A stretch of DNA of 64,000 bases, from NCBI GenBank assembly GCA_963721335.1, contig CAVRIV010000008.1, forward strand, positions 620,001 to 684,000. Direction: 5' to 3'. The position numbers and the translations under genes were made by a program. Within the stretch, counting starts at the first letter, position 1. The number at the start of each line of letters is the position of its first letter. This DNA is from CAVXDY01 sp963721335. Its GTDB lineage: Bacteria > Actinomycetota > Thermoleophilia > Miltoncostaeales > Miltoncostaeaceae. This document shows, piece by piece, positions 44,651 to 55,143 of this stretch. The notes beneath the pieces were generated by a model. That model made no database searches and had not been told where the DNA came from. It saw only the letters and a list, made by a program, of their open reading frames with translations.

Positions 44651-44979
44651 CGCGGCAGGCTAGCATCGCCCGCTTTGTGACCCCGCCTTGCCGCTCCGGC
44701 CGGTGACTTGAACCTGCGATAGCAGGTGGGGAGGCAGGCGGACCGGCAAGATGCTGCGCGGACCCGACGCCGCTTCCCTTATCACTCGTGTTGGCTCAAG
44801 AGAATGAGCCGGTCGCGCACAAGGCAGGGTCAGGCGAGTCTAGCCCCCTGTCGGGCCCCACGCGACCCCACCCCTCGTCCCGGATCGAGAACCTGCCGAT
44901 GAAGAGAGTGATCCAGGTTGCGACCTGGTCCGTACTCCCAGTGCGGGGTACGTCCGATTCCGCTCCGGGAGAGCACCAG
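44651..44979. other. Non-coding stretch with several hairpins (possible small RNA or leader)
   Basis: No convincing gene. Visible inverted repeats on the plus strand are ACCTGC-GATA-GCAGGT (44710-44725) inside an outer GCCGG/CCGGC pair, GGCTCA-AGAGAA-TGAGCC (about 44793-44810), CCAGGT-TGCG-ACCTGG (about 44923-44938), and GTACTCC/GGGGTAC. A TAGACT -10-like hexamer on the minus strand at 44839-44844 could start a transcript running to mnmA. I could not match tmRNA, SRP RNA, RNase P or a known riboswitch. The 44651-44662 end is the mnmA promoter. Confidence 0.4.
44657..44662 (-). promoter_or_regulatory. -10 element of a leaderless mnmA mRNA
   Basis: TAGCCT on the minus strand, 6 bases before the GTG at 44650, no Shine-Dalgarno sequence. 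Confidence 0.55.
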
Positions 44980-45216
44980 GTGATCGTTCCGGCCCCTCCG
45001 CCCACCTACACCCTGTCACCCCATCTGGCGCCCCTCGGGCCGGGCCAGCAGGCGGTGCTCGACGCCTGCCTGGAGGCGCTCACGGGCCGCCTCGCGGGCG
45101 TCGTGGTGACCGCGGCCGGCACCACCCCCACGCACCACGTGATCCAGCTCGCCACCAACGCCGGGCCCCTCCTGGTGACCGAGCGGGTGGACTCCCGGCG
45201 GGCGCCCGCCGCCTGA
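44980..45216 (+). CDS. Hypothetical protein, 78 residues
   Basis: GTG start with GGGAGAG six bases upstream. Third codon positions become strongly G/C only from here on, so earlier in-frame starts (such as TTG 44788 or ATG 44899) are not supported. The sequence has a Pro-rich start (PAPPPTYTLSPHLAPLG), a helix (GQQAVLDACLEALTGRL) and a strand-turn-strand end (VVVTAAG, HHVIQLATNAGPLLVTERV). No family recognised; no signal peptide. Confidence 0.55.
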   Translation: MIVPAPPPTYTLSPHLAPLGPGQQAVLDACLEALTGRLAGVVVTAAGTTPTHHVIQLATNAGPLLVTERVDSRRAPAA

Positions 45217-45248
45217 CGCGCCCCGCGCCCCGCGCGGCGCGCGCGCGG

Positions 45249-45254
45249 TACGCT
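45249..45254 (+). promoter_or_regulatory. -10 element of a leaderless mRNA for the 96-residue protein
   Basis: TACGCT, 6 bases, then GTG at 45261, no ribosome site. Confidence 0.55.
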
Positions 45255-45260
45255 GGCCAC

Positions 45261-45551
45261 GTGTCGTCTGAGGAGACCGGGCAGCGGCTCGAGATGCTGC
45301 TGGTGATGCGGTGGCTCGAGGAGGGAGCTGCGGCCGACGGCGAGGTGACCGTGCCGATCGCGGCCGTCGCGGCCGAGCTGGGACTCGACGAGGACCGCCC
45401 CGGGCTGCTCGAGGTGATGGCCGCCCTCGGGGAGCTGGAGGAGCGGCGGCTGGTGAGCGTCGCCTGGGGCGCGGCGGGGCGCGTCGAGGCTCGCGTGACC
45501 CTGGCCGCCGAGCTGCGCCACGACGCGCGCCGCCTCTTCGGGAGAACGTAA
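45261..45551 (+). CDS. Small winged-helix-like protein, 96 residues
   Basis: Mostly helical. The order helix (GQRLEMLLVMRWLEEG), helix (VPIAAVAAELGLDEDRPG), helix (LLEVMAALGELEERRLV) and a short strand pair (SVAWGAAGRVEARVTL) resembles a winged helix-turn-helix, but no family is identified and DNA binding is inference. It is leaderless (TACGCT-N6-GTG) and followed by the structured repeat array. Confidence 0.6.
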   Translation: MSSEETGQRLEMLLVMRWLEEGAAADGEVTVPIAAVAAELGLDEDRPGLLEVMAALGELEERRLVSVAWGAAGRVEARVTLAAELRHDARRLFGRT

Positions 45552-45555
45552 AGAG

Positions 45556-45591
45556 GGCCGCCGGAACTGCTCCTGGGGACGGGCGACAGTA
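45556..45591. repeat. Truncated structured-repeat unit 1
   Basis: Starts GGCCGCCGGAAC, contains TGCTCCTGGGGACGGGCG and ends ACAGTA. It has the 5' stem arm and the AAC..CTCCTGGGG core of the full element but lacks the ATCCAT hairpin and the closing arm. Confidence 0.6.
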
Positions 45592-45628
45592 GGCCGCCGG
45601 AATTGCTCCTGGGGACGGGCGACAATAA
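45592..45628. repeat. Truncated structured-repeat unit 2
   Basis: Near-identical tandem copy of unit 1 (AAT for AAC, ACAATAA at the end). Confidence 0.6.
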
Positions 45629-45686
45629 GGCCGCCGGAACTACTCCTGGGGGGCAGCCCGCCGCATCCATGCGGCTTTCCGGCGGC
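45629..45686. repeat. Structured repeat element, copy B (full length)
   Basis: Outer stem GCCGCCGG (45630-45637) with CCGGCGGC (45679-45686), core AACTACTCCTGGGGGGC, inner hairpin GCCGC-ATCCAT-GCGGC. Compared with copy A at 15116-15181, both stems differ but remain paired, while core and apical loop are the same. It lies between convergent genes. Confidence 0.65.
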
Positions 45687-45713
45687 ACAAACGAGTCTAG
45701 AGAGCGCCTCCGG

Positions 45714-47042
45714 TCAGACGCGGACGGCCTTGCGGATGATGACGGGGTTTCGCTGGGCGTCGCGGACCGTCAGCCGCAGGAGCAGCGACGTACGGCTGGG
45801 CGCGGCCAGACGACGCCTCACGGCGGCACTCTTCGCTCGCACGGTCAGGCCCCGCGTGCGCGCGAGCCCCTTTGCGGTGCTGCCCAGGACGACGGGGCCC
45901 GTTGCCCCCGCCACCCCCAGCTTGCGGGCCAGCGCCGCCGGGGCCACGAGCTCGGCCAGCACCGAGCACCTCTCGGAGCAGCGGACCCGCAGCGGCAGCA
46001 CGCCCGCCGTGGAGCGGGCGACGGTCAGCTTCACCACCGGGGGCGTGGCGTCGTAGGCGAACTCACGGACCGGGCTGATCCCGGAGGCGACGGCGGCGGG
46101 GCCGACCTGGCCGATCTTGTCGCGTGCGTTCTCGGTGAACCACAGCACGCCGGACGGCCCGGCGACGATCTTGGTGGGCTTGGAGCCCCTCGTCGGGATC
46201 GCGGTCTCCGTGTAGACCCCGGCCGGGGTGAGGCGGCCGATGCTGTTCGCCCCCTGCTGTGCGATCCACAGCGCGCCGTCGGGGCCCGTGGCGATCCCGA
46301 AGCCCCCGCGGACTGCACCCGGCAGGGGGATCTCCGTCACGACGCCGTCCGTCGCGACGCGGCCCACCCGCGCGGCGGTGGACTCGGCGAACCACATCGC
46401 CCCGTCCGGGCCGACCGTGATCCCCGCGGGGTTGCCGGCGCCCGATGGCAGGGGGAACTCGGTCACCTGTCCGGCGGGGGTGATCCGGGCGATCATCTGG
46501 CGGCTGAAGAGCGTGACCCAGAGGTTGCCGTCGGGACCCGTGACGATGTCCGTGGGCGTGCTCCCCGTCTGAAGGGGGATCACGCTCACCTCCCCGGCGG
46601 TCGTGATGGCCAGCACCTTGTCGCCGTCCTTGTCCACGAACCACAGGCGGCCGTCCGGCCCGGACGTGATGCCGCGGTGATTGCCGAAGGGCACGGGCAG
46701 CTCGGTCACCTTGCCCGCCGTGGTGATCCGGCCGATCCGGTCGCCGAACTCGGTGAACCAGAGCGCGCCGTCGGGACCGGCGGCGATCGCGGCCGGGCCG
46801 CGGGTGGTCTCTCCGAACCGCGTGATCTTTCCGGTCGGGGTGATGCGCCCGATGCGGCGGGAGTTGAACTCCGTGTACCAGACGTTGCCGTCGGGCCCCA
46901 CCGTGATGCCGTCCGCGAGGGCGACTCCGGGAGCGGCCGCCGGAGCCCGCTGCGCCTGGGCCACGGCTGGGACACACGCGAGCAGGGCGATCGCCGCGGC
47001 GATCGCCAGGTGCGCCCGTCGGCGCGAAACGGTCTTCGTCAC
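45714..47042 (-). CDS. Secreted Vgb-like (virginiamycin B lyase family) beta-propeller protein
   Basis: 442 residues. A signal peptide (RRRAHLAIAAAIALLACVPA, cut near 31) is followed by about seven repeats of the pattern ITxGPDGxxWFTE...IGRITPAGxVTEFPLP, the blade signature of streptogramin lyases (about residues 42-340). A C-terminal extension of about 100 residues (VVKLTVARSTAGVLPLRVRC, one CSERC pair, basic beta-rich end) is not part of Vgb. Because it is secreted and longer than the resistance enzyme (about 295 residues), antibiotic cleavage is not assumed; it could bind a wall or sugar ligand. GTG start with GGAGG seven bases upstream. Confidence 0.87.
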   Translation of the reverse strand: MTKTVSRRRAHLAIAAAIALLACVPAVAQAQRAPAAAPGVALADGITVGPDGNVWYTEFNSRRIGRITPTGKITRFGETTRGPAAIAAGPDGALWFTEFGDRIGRITTAGKVTELPVPFGNHRGITSGPDGRLWFVDKDGDKVLAITTAGEVSVIPLQTGSTPTDIVTGPDGNLWVTLFSRQMIARITPAGQVTEFPLPSGAGNPAGITVGPDGAMWFAESTAARVGRVATDGVVTEIPLPGAVRGGFGIATGPDGALWIAQQGANSIGRLTPAGVYTETAIPTRGSKPTKIVAGPSGVLWFTENARDKIGQVGPAAVASGISPVREFAYDATPPVVKLTVARSTAGVLPLRVRCSERCSVLAELVAPAALARKLGVAGATGPVVLGSTAKGLARTRGLTVRAKSAAVRRRLAAPSRTSLLLRLTVRDAQRNPVIIRKAVRV

Positions 47043-47163
47043 GGCGGATCCTCCATGGGAACGGTGGTGGCCGGTTCCCTCGCAGGGAGGGTTCTACCCA
47101 CCGGAGAGCTTTGGGGAAAGGGAGCCGGGTGTTCCCGAGATACCCAAAACCTCCAGACTCATG

Positions 47164-48937
47164 CTATCGGACGGACCGGACCCCCAACTCCCGAAGCTGG
47201 GTGTCCGCCACGGGGGCGGGGGCCCCGGTCAGGGGGTCCGACCCGGTGGCCGTCTTCGGGAACGCGATCACGTCGCGGATGGAGCGCTCGCCGGCGAGCA
47301 GCATCACGATCCGGTCGAGTCCGAAGGCGATGCCCCCGTGCGGCGGCGCCCCCAGACGCAGGGCCCGCAGCAGGAAGCCGAAGCGGGCCTCGGCCTCCTC
47401 GGCGTCCATGCCGATCACGGCGAAGACGCGCTGCTGGATCTCGGGATCGTGGATGCGGATGCTGCCCCCGCCGATCTCGAGCCCGTTGACGACCACGTCA
47501 TAGGCCCGCGAGAGCACCGACCCGGGATCGTCCTCGAGGCGTCCGAGGTCCTCCGGCCGCGGCGCCGTGAAGGGGTGGTGCACCGAGTCCCACCGGCGCT
47601 CGCCCTCGTTCCATTCGACCAGCGGGAAGTCGACCACCCACAGGGGCGCCCACGCCCCCTCCGGCACGAGCCCGTGGCGCTCGGCCAGCCGGCTCCGCAG
47701 CCCGCCCAGCACCGCCTGGGCCACCGGCTCCTCGTCGGCGACCAGCAGGATCAGGTCTCCGGGGGCGGCGCCGAAGTCGGCCGCGAGCCCCTCGAGGAAC
47801 CTGGCGACCGGGGAGCGCAGCGTCTGGTCCTCCTCGACGGCCGCCCACACCAGCCCCCGCGGCGCCCAGGTCGCGCGCCTCGGCCATCAGCTCGTCGCCC
47901 ACCCTGCGGCTGACCTCGGCGCCGGCGCCCGGCACCACCAGCCCCCGCACCACGCCGCCGGCCGCGATGGCGCCCTCGAGGACCCCGAACCCGGAGGTCC
48001 GCGCCGGCTCGGTCCAGTCGAGGATCTCGAGGCCGTACCGCATGTCCGGCCGGTCGGTGCCGAAGCGGCGCACGACCTCGGCGTGCGTCAGCCGCGGGAA
48101 CGGGGTGGCCAGGGGGATCCCGGCGACCGCGAAGGACTCCACCAGGACGCGCTCGATCAGCTCCTGCAGATCCTCCGGCTCGATGAACGAGGCCTCCACG
48201 TCGAGCTGGGTGAACTCCGGCTGGCGGTCGGCGCGCAGGTCCTCGTCCCGGAAGCAGCGGACGATCTGGTAGTAGCGCTCCAGCCCGCCGACCATGAGCA
48301 GCTGCTTGAAGAGCTGCGGGCTCTGGGGCAGCGCATACCAGGAGCCCTGCTGGAGGCGGCTGGGGACCAGGAAGTCACGCGCGCCCTCGGGCGTCGAGCG
48401 CGTGAGCACGGGGGTCTCGACCTCGAGGAAGCCCTCGGCGTCCAGCACCCGCCGCATCGCCCGGGCCACCCCCGCCCGCATCTCGAGGGCCCGCTGGCGC
48501 GGGGGCCGCCGGATGTCGAGGTAGCGGTAGGTCAGGCGCAGCTCCTCGGAGGGCTCCTGGGTCTCGTCCTCCACGGAGAACGGCAGCGGCTCGGCCTCGG
48601 AGAGCATGTCCAGGGCCTCGGCCCGGAGCTCGACGCGCCCCGTGGGGATCCCCTCGTTGACCGTCTCAGGCGAGCGGGCGACGACCTCGCCCTCCACGCT
48701 CACGACGTCCTCCGGGCTCAGCTCCCCGGCCGCGGCGTGCGCGGCCGCGCCCGCGCCCTCGGGGTGGAACACGAGCTGCAGGATCCCCGAGCGGTCGCGC
48801 AGGTCGATGAAGACCACGCCGCCGTGGTCGCGGCGGCGGTGCACCCAGCCGGCCACGCGCGCCCGGCCGCCCTCGGCGTCCACGGCGCCGGCGCAGGTGT
48901 GCGTGCGGTAGCGCGCGGACCCGATCAGCGGGCTCAC
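47164..48937 (-). pseudogene. aspS: Aspartyl-tRNA synthetase, single-base frameshift
   Basis: From GTG 48937 the anticodon-binding OB fold (VAGWVHRRRDHGGVVFIDLR), class II motif 1, and motif 2 (FRDEDLRADRQPEFTQLD) read normally to RDLGAAG. An extra C in the five-C run at 47854-47858 then shifts the frame. Dropping it gives GAAGLVWAAVEEDQTLRSPV, the GAD domain, and motif 3 GGIAFGLDRIVMLLAG, ending at 47164: 590 residues, a full bacterial AspRS. The gene is essential and no second copy is visible, so this is almost certainly an assembly error and not a pseudogene. GTGA overlap with hisS. Confidence 0.88.
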
Positions 48938-50205
48938 GACGACAGCGCCTCCACCAGGTCGCCCAGCCGCACCTCGCGCTGCTCGCCGCTCTCCATGTCG
49001 CGCACCGTCGCCACGCCCTGCTCCTGCTCGCGCGGCCCCACGATCACCGCGCGGCGAGCGCCCAGCGAGGCCGCGTTGCGCATCATCGCCTTCAGGCTGC
49101 GCCCTCCGCGCAGGTCGCTCTCGCAGCGCAGCCCGGCCGCCCGCAGCCGCTCGATCACCGGCAGCATGACCGGCCGCAGGGCCGGGTCGGGCACCATCAG
49201 GTAGCAGTCGAGCTCCGAGGGCGCGTCGCCGGCCTCCTCGCCCTCGCGCAGGGCCAGCACGATGCGCTCGATGCCGGCTCCGAAGCCGATGCCCGGGGCG
49301 GGCGGGCCGCCCAGCGTCTCCACGAGCCCGTCGTAGCGCCCTCCCCCGCCCACCGCGCTCTGGGCCCCGAGCCGGTCGCTGGAGAACTCGAAGACGGTCA
49401 TCGTGTAGTAGTCGAAGCCGCGCACCAGGGTCGGGTCCTCCTCGTGGGCGATACCCAGGCGCCCGAGCCCGTCCAGCACCCGCTCGCGGTGCTCCTGCGC
49501 CGCCGGGGAGAGGTGGTCGAGCAGCTTCGGCGCGCCGGCCATCACCTCGGCGACGCGGGCGTCCTTCGTGTCGAAGAGGCGCAGGGGGTTGTCGCGCAGA
49601 CGCTCCTGGCCGTCCTCCCCGAGCGAGGAGCGGTATCGCTCGAGGTACTCCACCAGGCGCGCGCGGTAGGGGCCGCGGCTCTCCTCGTCCCCCATGCTCC
49701 CGACGCTCAGGCGCAGGCCTCCGAGGCCCAGGCGGCGGTAGATGGCGTCGAGGAGGGCGATGACCTCCACGTCGAGCAGCGGGTCGTGGCTGCCGATGGC
49801 CTCCGCCCCCACCTGCCAGTGCTCGCGGAAGCGTCCCGCCTGGGGCCGCTCGTAGCGGAACATCGGCGCCACGTACCAGAGCTTCACCGGCAGGGGGAGC
49901 TTGTGCATCCCGTGCTGCACGAACGCCCGGACCACCGGCGCGGTCCCCTCGGGCCGAAGGGTGACGCTCGTGCCGCCCTGGTCCTCGAACGTGTACATCT
50001 CCTTGCGCACGATGTCGGTGCTCGTGCCCACGCCGCGCACGAACAGGGCCGTCTCCTCGAAGGTGGGCGTCACGATGCGCCGGTACCCGTAGCGGGCGAA
50101 GGCGTCGCGGGCCACGTCGATCACGCGCTGGCGGACGGCGGCGTCCGCGGGCAGCACGTCGTGGGTGCCGCGAGGGGCGGCCAGCCGGCGGGACGCCTCG
50201 CTCAC
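48934..50205 (-). CDS. hisS: Histidyl-tRNA synthetase
   Basis: 423 residues. Class II motifs: RGTHDVLPADA at the N-terminus, RPEGTAPVVRAFVQHGM, motif 2 FRYERPQAGRFREHWQVGAE, the histidine-binding loops LVRGFDYYTMTVFEF and SAVGGGGRYDGL, and motif 3 GFGAGIERIVLAL. The anticodon-binding domain closes the protein. The GTG start overlaps the stop of the upstream membrane gene, and its stop overlaps aspS; hisS-aspS is a common pair. Confidence 0.96.
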   Translation of the reverse strand: MSEASRRLAAPRGTHDVLPADAAVRQRVIDVARDAFARYGYRRIVTPTFEETALFVRGVGTSTDIVRKEMYTFEDQGGTSVTLRPEGTAPVVRAFVQHGMHKLPLPVKLWYVAPMFRYERPQAGRFREHWQVGAEAIGSHDPLLDVEVIALLDAIYRRLGLGGLRLSVGSMGDEESRGPYRARLVEYLERYRSSLGEDGQERLRDNPLRLFDTKDARVAEVMAGAPKLLDHLSPAAQEHRERVLDGLGRLGIAHEEDPTLVRGFDYYTMTVFEFSSDRLGAQSAVGGGGRYDGLVETLGGPPAPGIGFGAGIERIVLALREGEEAGDAPSELDCYLMVPDPALRPVMLPVIERLRAAGLRCESDLRGGRSLKAMMRNAASLGARRAVIVGPREQEQGVATVRDMESGEQREVRLGDLVEALSS

Positions 50206-50555
50206 CGTCGGCCCGGCGACCGCTCCGCGCGCATCGCCTCGTACCGCCGCATCTGCCGCCGGTAGCGGAAGCGATCGAGGAGGATTCCGAGCGGGATCAT
50301 GAGCCCGAAGGCCACCACGCTCACCACGAACGAGACGGCCGGCGACTCGCCCACCACGTAGATCAGGTAGGGGTAGAAGATCGCGGCCACGATCCCCGCG
50401 CGGATGGCGACGCCCTTGAGCGTCGACCGCACCGGCTCGCCCGGGCGGCGCTTGGGCTTGGCGTCGGCGGTCGTGCCCGTGGCGGCGAGGGCCTCGCGGC
50501 GGGGGCTGTGGGCCGGGGGCGGGCCCGCCGTCTTGCGGCGCTTGCGCTTGGCCAT
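50202..50555 (-). CDS. Small two-helix membrane protein, 117 residues
   Basis: A basic N-terminus (AKRKRRKTAGPPP) is followed by two hydrophobic helices (IRAGIVAAIFYPYLIYVVG and VSFVVSVVAFGLMIPLGILL, about 50-95) and a basic C-terminal helix (DRFRYRRQMRRYEAMRAERS). Both ends should be cytoplasmic. No family recognised. It is coupled to ftcD (one-base TGATG overlap) and to hisS (GTGA). Confidence 0.75.
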   Translation of the reverse strand: MAKRKRRKTAGPPPAHSPRREALAATGTTADAKPKRRPGEPVRSTLKGVAIRAGIVAAIFYPYLIYVVGESPAVSFVVSVVAFGLMIPLGILLDRFRYRRQMRRYEAMRAERSPGRR

Positions 50556-51544
50556 CAGGCGCCCTGGAGGCGGGCGAGCCCGGGCACGAGCAGGTCGAGG
50601 ACCTGCCCGGGGCGGAACCCCTGGATGCCCATCGCCGACGGCGTGGGTCCCCGCAGGGCGGCGCTCGGCACGAGGCCCACCAGCTCGGCCGGGCCGGCAT
50701 GCACGCCCAGGCGCTCGGCCTCGTCGCGCACGGCGGCGATGGCCACCGCCGGGGGCGTGACGCGATAGTCCTCGAGGTTCATCGACACCTGGGCCATGCC
50801 CGTCTCCGGCAGGTACAGGCCGAGCGCCCGCACGGCGCGCAGGCCTCCGCCGGTCTCGCGCACGCGCGCCGCGATGGTCCGGGCCTCGGTGAGCGTGCCG
50901 TCGGGGAGCCAGACGTTGAGGGCGATCAGCGGGGGACGCACCCCCACCAGCACCGCGCCGGCCGTCGGGTGCAGCCGGTGGGGCCCGCAGTCGGGGACCA
51001 TGGTCCCCTCCTCGATCGCGCGCTCGAGCTCCTCGACACCGCCGCCCCGGAAGTCCCGCGGCGCCGCGCGATCCGGGTTGGTCGCGATCGCGCCGTAGCG
51101 GAAGACCGGCAGGTTGAGCTCCGCCGCGAGCCGCTCGCAGAGGCCGGTGGCGATCTCGGAGGCAAGCGGGATGTCCTCGTCCTCGAGCGCCACGATCGGG
51201 ACGACGTCGAGCGCTCCGACCCGCGGGTGCACGCCGTGGTGGCGCCGCAGGTCGATCCGGTCGATGGACTCCCCCGCCAGGGACACGAGCGCGTCCTGCA
51301 GGGCCAGCGGCTCGCCGGCCAGGGTGATGACGCTGCGATCGTGGTCGGGGTCGGAGTGGACGTCGAGGACGCGCACCAGCGGCACGCGGCAGGCGTCCAC
51401 CAGCCCCGCTACCGTGGCCGGGTCGCGTCCCTCGCTGACGTTCGGCACGGCGTACGCGAGGGGAGATGCGGGCGAGGCCGGCAGGCCCGCCTCGAGCAGC
51501 GCGGCGCGTCCTTGTGGGCCATCCCGGCCTTGGCTATCGTTCAC
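50555..51544 (-). CDS. ftcD: Glutamate formimidoyltransferase-like protein
   Basis: 329 residues. Matches the formiminotransferase domain: YAVPNVSEGRDPATVAGL, VLDVHSDPDHDRSVITLAGE, IDLRRHHGVHPRVGALDVVP with the key His, and the C-terminal TGMAQVSMNLEDYRVTPP. The bifunctional cyclodeaminase half is absent. It would move the formimino group of formiminoglutamate to tetrahydrofolate. The GTG at 51544 lies in the palindrome shared with the divergent ABC gene; the domain starts about 35 residues later, so a shorter protein is possible. Confidence 0.88.
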   Translation of the reverse strand: MNDSQGRDGPQGRAALLEAGLPASPASPLAYAVPNVSEGRDPATVAGLVDACRVPLVRVLDVHSDPDHDRSVITLAGEPLALQDALVSLAGESIDRIDLRRHHGVHPRVGALDVVPIVALEDEDIPLASEIATGLCERLAAELNLPVFRYGAIATNPDRAAPRDFRGGGVEELERAIEEGTMVPDCGPHRLHPTAGAVLVGVRPPLIALNVWLPDGTLTEARTIAARVRETGGGLRAVRALGLYLPETGMAQVSMNLEDYRVTPPAVAIAAVRDEAERLGVHAGPAELVGLVPSAALRGPTPSAMGIQGFRPGQVLDLLVPGLARLQGA

Positions 51545-51557
51545 CGGTGAATCAACT

Positions 51558-51561
<4 letters not shown>
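51535..51561 (+). promoter_or_regulatory. Divergent start region with palindrome and leaderless mini-ORF
   Basis: TATCGT (51535-51540), 6 bases, GTG (51547). The GTG belongs to the palindrome TCACCGGTGA (51541-51550), whose other half gives the ftcD GTG on the minus strand. On the plus strand the GTG opens the four-codon frame M-N-Q-L-stop, whose TGA (51559-51561) overlaps the TTG start of the ABC gene (51558) as TTGA. This could couple translation. Confidence 0.45.
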
Positions 51562-53302
<1,741 letters not shown>

Positions 53303-53306
<4 letters not shown>

Positions 53307-55102
53307 GCACGGCCTCCCCCGCCCTCGACCGGACGGCGCCGGCGGCGCCGCCCGTGGCGCGCCGCAAGCTGCGGCGGCTCCTGCCCTACTTCCGCCCCTA
53401 CGCCGGGCGCGCGGTGCTCACCGTCGTCCTGATGATCGTGGTGACCGCGTGCATCCTCTCCGTCCCGGCGCTCGCCCAGGTCGCCATCGACCACGGCATC
53501 CGAGCCCAGGACAAGGGCGTCCTGCTCCTCACCGTCGTTCTGCTGATGGTCGCCGGACTGATCGGCTGGTTCGCCGGCTTCTGGCAGAGCTTCCTCGCGA
53601 GCTGGGTGGGCGAGCGGGTGCTGCTGGACCTGCGCACCGACACCTTCCGCCACCTGATGCGGCTGGAGCTGGGCTACCACGAGCGGACCCCCACCGGGCG
53701 CTCGGTGAGCCGCCTCACGAGCGACATCGAGGCGCTCGACCAGCTCGTGACCGACGGGGCGACCTCGCTGGTCATCAACGGGCTCACGTTCATCGGCGTG
53801 ACGGCCATCCTGTTCGCCTACGACTGGCAGCTCGCCCTGCTGACGTTCGCGATCTTCCCGGCGCTCGCCATCGGCACGACCCTGTTCCGCATCTACTCGA
53901 CCCGCGCCTACCGGCGCACCCGCGAGCGCGTCGCGGACGTGCTGGCAACGCTCCAGGAGACGCTCTCGGGCATCCGCGTGGTGCAGGGCTTCGGCCGCCA
54001 GGAGCCCTCCAAGCAGCTCTTCCGGCGGGTGAACGAGGAGTACCGCGAGGCCAACATGGCGACGATCCGCCTCTCGGGCGCCTACTTCCCCGGCGTCGAG
54101 CTGCTCTCGGGGATCGGCACGGCGATCATCCTCTACTTCGGCGCGACCCGGGTGCTCGACCAGGACCTCAGCGTCGGTGTGATGGTGGCGTTCATCGGCT
54201 ACCTGTCGAGCTTCTTCGACCCCATCCAGCAGCTCTCGCAGCTCTACAACACCTTCCAGTCGGCCATGGCCGCCCTCGAGAAGATCTTCGGGGTGCTCGA
54301 CACCGAGCCCGAGCTGGTGGACGCGCCGGACGCGGTCCCCCTCCCCCCCATCGCCGGCGCCATCTCGCTGGAGGGGGTCTCGTTCGCCTACGGCCGCCAG
54401 CGGGTCCTGCACGACGTCGACCTGGAGATCGCCGCCGGCGAGACCGTGGCCCTGGTGGGCTCCACGGGCGCCGGGAAGTCCACCCTGGCCAAGTTGATGG
54501 CGCGGTTCTACGACCCGCTGGAGGGGCGCGTGCTGATCGACGGGCACGACCTGCGCGAGGTCTCGGTCCGCTCGCTGCGCGACCAGCTCGCGATCGTCCC
54601 CCAGGAGGGACACCTCTTCACGGGAACGATCGCCGAGAACCTGTCGTTCGGCCGCCCCGACGCCACCGACGCCCAGATCCGCGCCGCCGCCGACGCGGTG
54701 GGCGCCACGGGCTTCATCGAGGCGCTGCCCGATGGCTTCGACGCGCGGGTCACCGAACGGGGCTCGGGGCTGTCGGCGGGACAGCGGCAGTTGATCTCGT
54801 TCGCGCGCGCCCTGGTGGCCGACCCGCGCCTGCTGATCCTGGACGAGGCCACATCGTCGGTCGACCTGCGCGCCGAGCACCTCATCGACCAGGCCCTGGA
54901 CACGCTCCTGGCGGGTCGCACCGCCATCATCATCGCCCACCGGCTCTCCACGATCCGCGACGCCGACCGCATCGTGGTGCTCGAGGGCGGGCGCATCGTG
55001 GAGCAGGGCACCCACCTCGAGCTGCTGGACGAGGACGGGCGCTACGCCGCCCTCTACGAGGACTGGGCGGCGTCCCCGGGAGCGACGGCGTCGCCCGGTT
55101 GA
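53303..55102 (+). CDS. ABC exporter half-transporter, second subunit
   Basis: 599 residues. Transmembrane domain (about 35-330) with YHERTPTGRSVSRLTSDIEA and LSGIRVVQGFGRQE. The ATPase domain has Walker A GSTGAGKST (Lys392), Q-loop IVPQEGHLFTG, a signature with Ala in place of the second Gly (LSAGQRQL), Walker B LLILDEATSSVD and the H-loop IIIAHRLS. The altered signature beside a canonical partner fits an asymmetric heterodimeric exporter. Translationally coupled to the first subunit; its stop overlaps the -35 region of the tRNA promoter. Confidence 0.94.
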
Positions 55103-55126
55103 GCACCCGGGACCGTTTGGTACGAT
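55099..55126 (+). promoter_or_regulatory. Promoter of the tRNA-Gln/tRNA-Glu unit
   Basis: TTGAGC (55099-55104), 16-base spacer, TACGAT (55121-55126). This is the clearest housekeeping -35/-10 pair in the window. The -35 includes the stop codon of the exporter gene. tRNA-Gln begins 17 bases after the -10 box. Confidence 0.6.
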
Positions 55127-55143
55127 CGCCCGAGCCCGTCCGG

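Noticed and set aside
44690..44760. SRP RNA, tmRNA, RNase P RNA or tRNA
   Set aside because: None of their invariant sequences (such as the GGAAGG/AGCAGC loops of SRP RNA or GAGGAAAGTCC of RNase P) is present, and the GTTCAAGTC-like stretch has no matching stems.
44794..44901. GGCTCAAG and a later GCCGATG as a fifth sigma-28-like promoter
   Set aside because: The two are not at 13-14 base spacing, and the bases at the expected -35 position do not match. GGCTCAAG is part of a small hairpin.
44788..44979. Extended N-terminus of the 78-residue protein from TTG 44788 or ATG 44899
   Set aside because: Codons upstream of 44980 lack the G/C third-position bias, and the GTG at 44980 has a well-placed GGGAGAG.
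45556..45686. CRISPR array
   Set aside because: The repeats are directly tandem with no spacers, no cas genes are near, and the last unit has a different structure.
45714..47042. Streptogramin resistance gene
   Set aside because: The protein is secreted and about 150 residues longer than Vgb lyases; propeller repeats alone do not show antibiotic cleavage.
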